Assembly: GCA_000934385.1 (NCBI GenBank)
Contig: KN880767.1
Coordinates: 1-22,502, forward strand
Reading direction: 5' to 3'
Length of the DNA: 22,502 nt
DNA from: Cylindrobasidium torrendii FP15055 ss-10
Lineage: Eukaryota; Basidiomycota; Agaricomycetes; Agaricales; Physalacriaceae
Shown: piece after piece, positions 19,757 through 22,502 of the stretch
How positions within the stretch are numbered: position 1 is the stretch's first letter
How the letters are laid out: every line of letters begins with the position of its first letter
The notes under the pieces: generated by a model
What the model was told of the DNA's origin: nothing
Database searches by the model: none
The model's input: the letters and a program-made list of their open reading frames with translations, nothing else
Translations under genes and position numbers: made by a program

Positions 19757-20930
19757 GACCAGCTGCTTGTCCGGACCCAACGCCATCGCCACTCCCTGAC
19801 ACATCCGCTCCCGGCTTGCTCCAATCTCAATCTGCAGCATTGGCATTTTCATGTCTAATACGGGGTCAAAGTCCGGTTTACTTTGGAGACGAAGCCGTGG
19901 TGGTGAGGAGGTTGTGTAGAGACGGAAGCTGGTGAAGATACAGTGGATTCAGAGGCGACGATGCGGCGGAAGTACTAGACGGGGATGCAGACCGCGATGA
20001 GGGTCAAATCCTTGAAGCGTGCGTATGCACATACGTACCTACATCGAACCTTCATGTTTAACCAACACTCCGTATTAGAGTGGTTGGATTTCTGAGTACT
20101 GGTTTGTTGGATGGAAAAATTATCATTTTCGAGATTTGTAATCGATACTCGTGCGTTGGACATTGGGTAGACGTACGCAACCCAATGCAGCGAGTCGTCC
20201 GCACACACTTAAGCAAGATGCCCTAACGGTGTCGCTGTTCTATTGGGAACCATTGAACCAATGGCACAAACACGGAGCTTTTATTTAGGATTGAAGTGAT
20301 TCCTTAGCCGGACTCGACTGGGAGTGTGAGATACAGCGAGGACGCAGGAGACCGGACTTGCCGCCAACCTTTGACTGTTCCTTTCTGACTCTGTAAAATG
20401 CAAAAGAAAGATACAGAACAATTATGGTGGCCTTCGAAGCAACAGTGCACTGTCTCCAAGCGTCTCTCGCGAAACTTCATGAGATATCTAATATGACAAC
20501 ATCGTTGTACTACTCAATATGTGAAGAGCATCTGGTTCTGCGAAGCGAAATTTCTGCGGCCATGTTTGATGCAGTTGTACATACTTGATTACAACGTCTG
20601 GAAGGTGAAATCCATGGTCCTTTTGTGTATTTACTGGCGTGTGAATGATTTGTTGACCGACAATCGCTATCCCAAACGAGCGATCCGTGTACACAAGCGA
20701 CTTTTATGAAATCCACATGGCCTGCGAGCATGAGGCTCGCAAATCCATAATTGTGCGCACCTGGATAAAGCGGATTGATGACTTGCCATCTAATTCTTTT
20801 AGACTTTTTGAGCACTCAATTTGATCTAACACTTCTTTGCGCATCCCGTCGAAGGGAGAGAGGTCAAAAGTGCCCACCTGTGCGAACGCCACTCGACCCT
20901 ATCAATATTTTTTGTCGGCGATCGGACCGG
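19757..20930. other. Unit 2 stretch with no recognised gene
   Basis: About 1.2 kb without a counterpart in unit 1, where the tandem duplication of gene Y occupies this place. Reading frames are short and unconvincing on both strands. The composition turns AT-richer from about 20020. No terminal repeats were seen that would mark a transposon. Confidence 0.45.
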
Positions 20931-20935
20931 AGCAC

Positions 20936-20957
20936 CGCGCTTGCTTTTCACCATCAT
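20936..20957 (+). promoter_or_regulatory. Third copy of the gene Y leader motif
   Basis: CGCGCTTGCTTTTCACCATCAT repeats the leader found before the two gene Y starts (4561-4583 and 18650-18672). Here CATCATCAC follows rather than an ATG. It lies upstream of gene W and may be the remnant of another duplicated start region. Confidence 0.4.
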
Positions 20958-21116
20958 CACACCGCCGCTGTAGCCATCGTTAATTCATCGTACCGGCTTA
21001 GGATGAATAAAACAACGAAACCAAAGCATGGCAGGAACAAATAGACTTGGGAGAGCACAATCTTGGTATGTTCCGACTTTTGTGACTTCGTATGCGCGTT
21101 CTGACATTTGAATAGG

Positions 21117-21700
21117 CGCCTGCATATTCGATTCGTTTGTGGTTATGCCCTTGGTCCGTCGGACTCGTACCGTTTACGAGACGAAGGAATCTGTGATAGA
21201 AGAGGAGTTACAGAAGAGTAGCTCGATGCTCTTAGTACGTTCTCACGCTTTGGACCGCGTATAGCGAGTGCTGACACGCCAAATAGGCGCCTATCTACAC
21301 GTTCTCTAACATCTCATTCTTTCTCCGGACGCAGTGTAAGTGAAACATAGAGGAGATGCGATGCGAATCCAACTGCGCTGACTGGTGCGTCGTGCATAGA
21401 ACTGGAAGAGCATCGCTTACCGCCACTTAGACGAGTTTGTCACCAAGGATGGCTGATAGAACACGCCCCTTCATTCCTGCCCGTGTGCGAGAGTGCATGA
21501 TGACTACCTCTCTGTGTGCTTTTGCTCCCTGTGTGGGACCATTGCCGACCATTCCACATCCCACATCTAAACCATGGATGCGAGGGGGACTCCTGGGACA
21601 AACACCCGCTATATGTGAGGAGGCAACGAGGGTGCTCGAACGAATGAAGTTTACGTACGCGCAGCAAACCTCAAACACGATAGCCACCGGCTTACATTGA
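21117..21700 (+). pseudogene. Gene W, intron-rich fragment in unit 2
   Basis: Coding-like pieces are bounded by splice-like sites. One begins after GAATAG (about 21114) and includes IFDSFVVMPLVRRTRTVYE and then ESVIEEELQKSSSMLL, ending at GTACGT near 21237. A second follows AAATAG near 21286 with APIYTFSNISFFLRTQ. A shared GTGCGTCGTGCATAGAACTGGAAG intron start follows near 21390, then a last frame to 21700. The order matches 6231-6715 in unit 1. No family is recognised, and whether it is functional could not be decided. Confidence 0.33.
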
Positions 21701-21955
21701 AATTCAATGCATTTTTCTTCATTTGAAGTGGATTTGAGTGAGATGCGTCTGCGGGCCAGTGTCACATCCTCGCTCTGCTCTCCTGGGCCTCAGCGTCTGA
21801 ATTTCGTAGCTCATCTCTTCACACGGGCCAGTAACCCCTCGAGTCTCTGGGGACGCGGAGAACCCTGCGAGTTCAGACAGCGCTTGGAGCGTCGACGTGA
21901 ATAACTCGATAAGTCGTTTCACGCGTTCACAGTGACTGGAGTAAACCGCACATTG

Positions 21956-22043
21956 TCCGGCGTGTTCACTGACCGGGCGCCTAACTGCCTTCTCACATTC
22001 AAGTGAATGTGCGAAGTGACAGCTGGAATGTACACTCATCGCT
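21956..22043 (+). promoter_or_regulatory. Conserved upstream block of DUF6535 copy 3
   Basis: Counterpart of 7024-7115; the 40 bp core is at 21956-21995 (35 of 40 identical), 127 bp before the ATG. Directly after it, 21994-22011 forms a perfect 8 bp inverted repeat with a 2 bp centre (CACATTCA-AG-TGAATGTG) that copy 2 lacks. Confidence 0.55.
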
Positions 22044-22122
22044 CACAGGATGTGCACAGGACAACGCTCGGACAACGTGCCAGACGTATTCTTGCTCTTA
22101 CCACCATACACAACGGAACAAC

Positions 22123-22502
22123 ATGTCGAGGAAATCCAAGCATTTCGTGAACAGAGGCATCCAGGTTCCGAGCGGTATGGACGACCATCGAGACGAAGGC
22201 GACATGGACAGCGTCGAGCTGGTCACTCCAGGGGTTCGAAGCGCCCGGTCAGAGCAAGTCGAGGAACATGTCTACCATGCCCCTTCTGTAGAGGACGTGG
22301 AGGACGAGGGATCGGACGGCGATGATGGAAACAGCGATGAAGAGGAAGGTGAGTTGCGCGTTTGCGATTTCACACTGGATTTCGCTGATGGTTATTTTCT
22401 ATAGCGCACCAGAAGCCTGCCAAGGTGGCTTCTAATCCGATTTCTGTCCCTTCAGAAGCAATCAAAGAGACGAGGTTCGGATTGAAGAAGGAGAAAATGA
22501 GC
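22123..22502 (+). CDS. DUF6535-family protein, copy 3, 5' part only
   Basis: Exon 1 is 22123-22348 and intron 1 is 22349-22404 (56 bp, GTGAGT to TATAG, the same length as intron 1 of copy 1 and similar in sequence). Exon 2 starts at 22405 and runs out of the window. The peptide starts MSRKSKHFVNRG, ends exon 1 with an acidic run (DEGSDGDDGNSDEEE), and continues AHQKPAKVASNPISVPSEAI, nearly identical to copy 1. Only about 108 codons are visible, before the DUF6535 core, so the assignment rests on paralogy with the other copies. Confidence 0.8.

Overview
The window looks like basidiomycete (Agaricomycetes) nuclear DNA. Genes are split by 44-63 bp introns with GT/GC-rich donors and short CTNAN-like branch sites. 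Two of the recognisable families, DUF6535 membrane proteins and DUF6589 proteins, are ones I know as expanded in Agaricomycetes. No rRNA, tRNA or CRISPR array was seen. Species cannot be named.

Layout. The backbone is a direct array of a 7-8 kb unit. Each unit is a DUF6535 gene followed by about 4.4-5.4 kb of poorly conserved, mostly broken small genes that I label X, Z (reverse strand), Y and W. Unit 1 has DUF6535 copy 1 (310-2730, open but with a doubtful 5' end) and its tail (2731-7192). Unit 2 has DUF6535 copy 2 (7193-9762), open along its whole length except for one in-frame TAG just after the last membrane segment, and its tail (16710-22122). Unit 3 starts with DUF6535 copy 3 at 22123 and runs off the window. 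Colinear anchors between the two tails (for example 2809-2892 with 16709-16793, 3214-3560 with 17313-17670, and 7024-7063 with 21956-21995) show they are ancient duplicates.

The main discovery is a 6,869 bp insertion at 9832-16700, 69 bp downstream of copy 2. It is bounded by a perfect 9 bp direct repeat (CTTTCCTAT at 9823-9831 and 16701-16709), by imperfect terminal inverted repeats of 19 bp (14/19 matching), and by a second, roughly 75 bp, subterminal inverted repeat. The paralogous unit 1 provides a natural empty site with a single 9-mer (CTTTCTTAT at 2797-2805). Inside are two divergently transcribed genes that both splice to full-length reading frames: a RecQ-type helicase with a zinc-binding subdomain (848 aa) and a DUF6589 protein (1,082 aa). 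I infer that this is a DNA transposon in which the DUF6589 protein is the candidate transposase and the RecQ-like helicase an accessory factor. The boundaries are seen directly; the biochemical roles are inference.

The three DUF6535 genes share exon lengths and phases (exon 2 is 141 nt and exon 3 is 155 nt in both complete copies). Copies 2 and 3 also share a 40 bp upstream block placed 128-130 bp before the ATG, which copy 1 appears to have lost.
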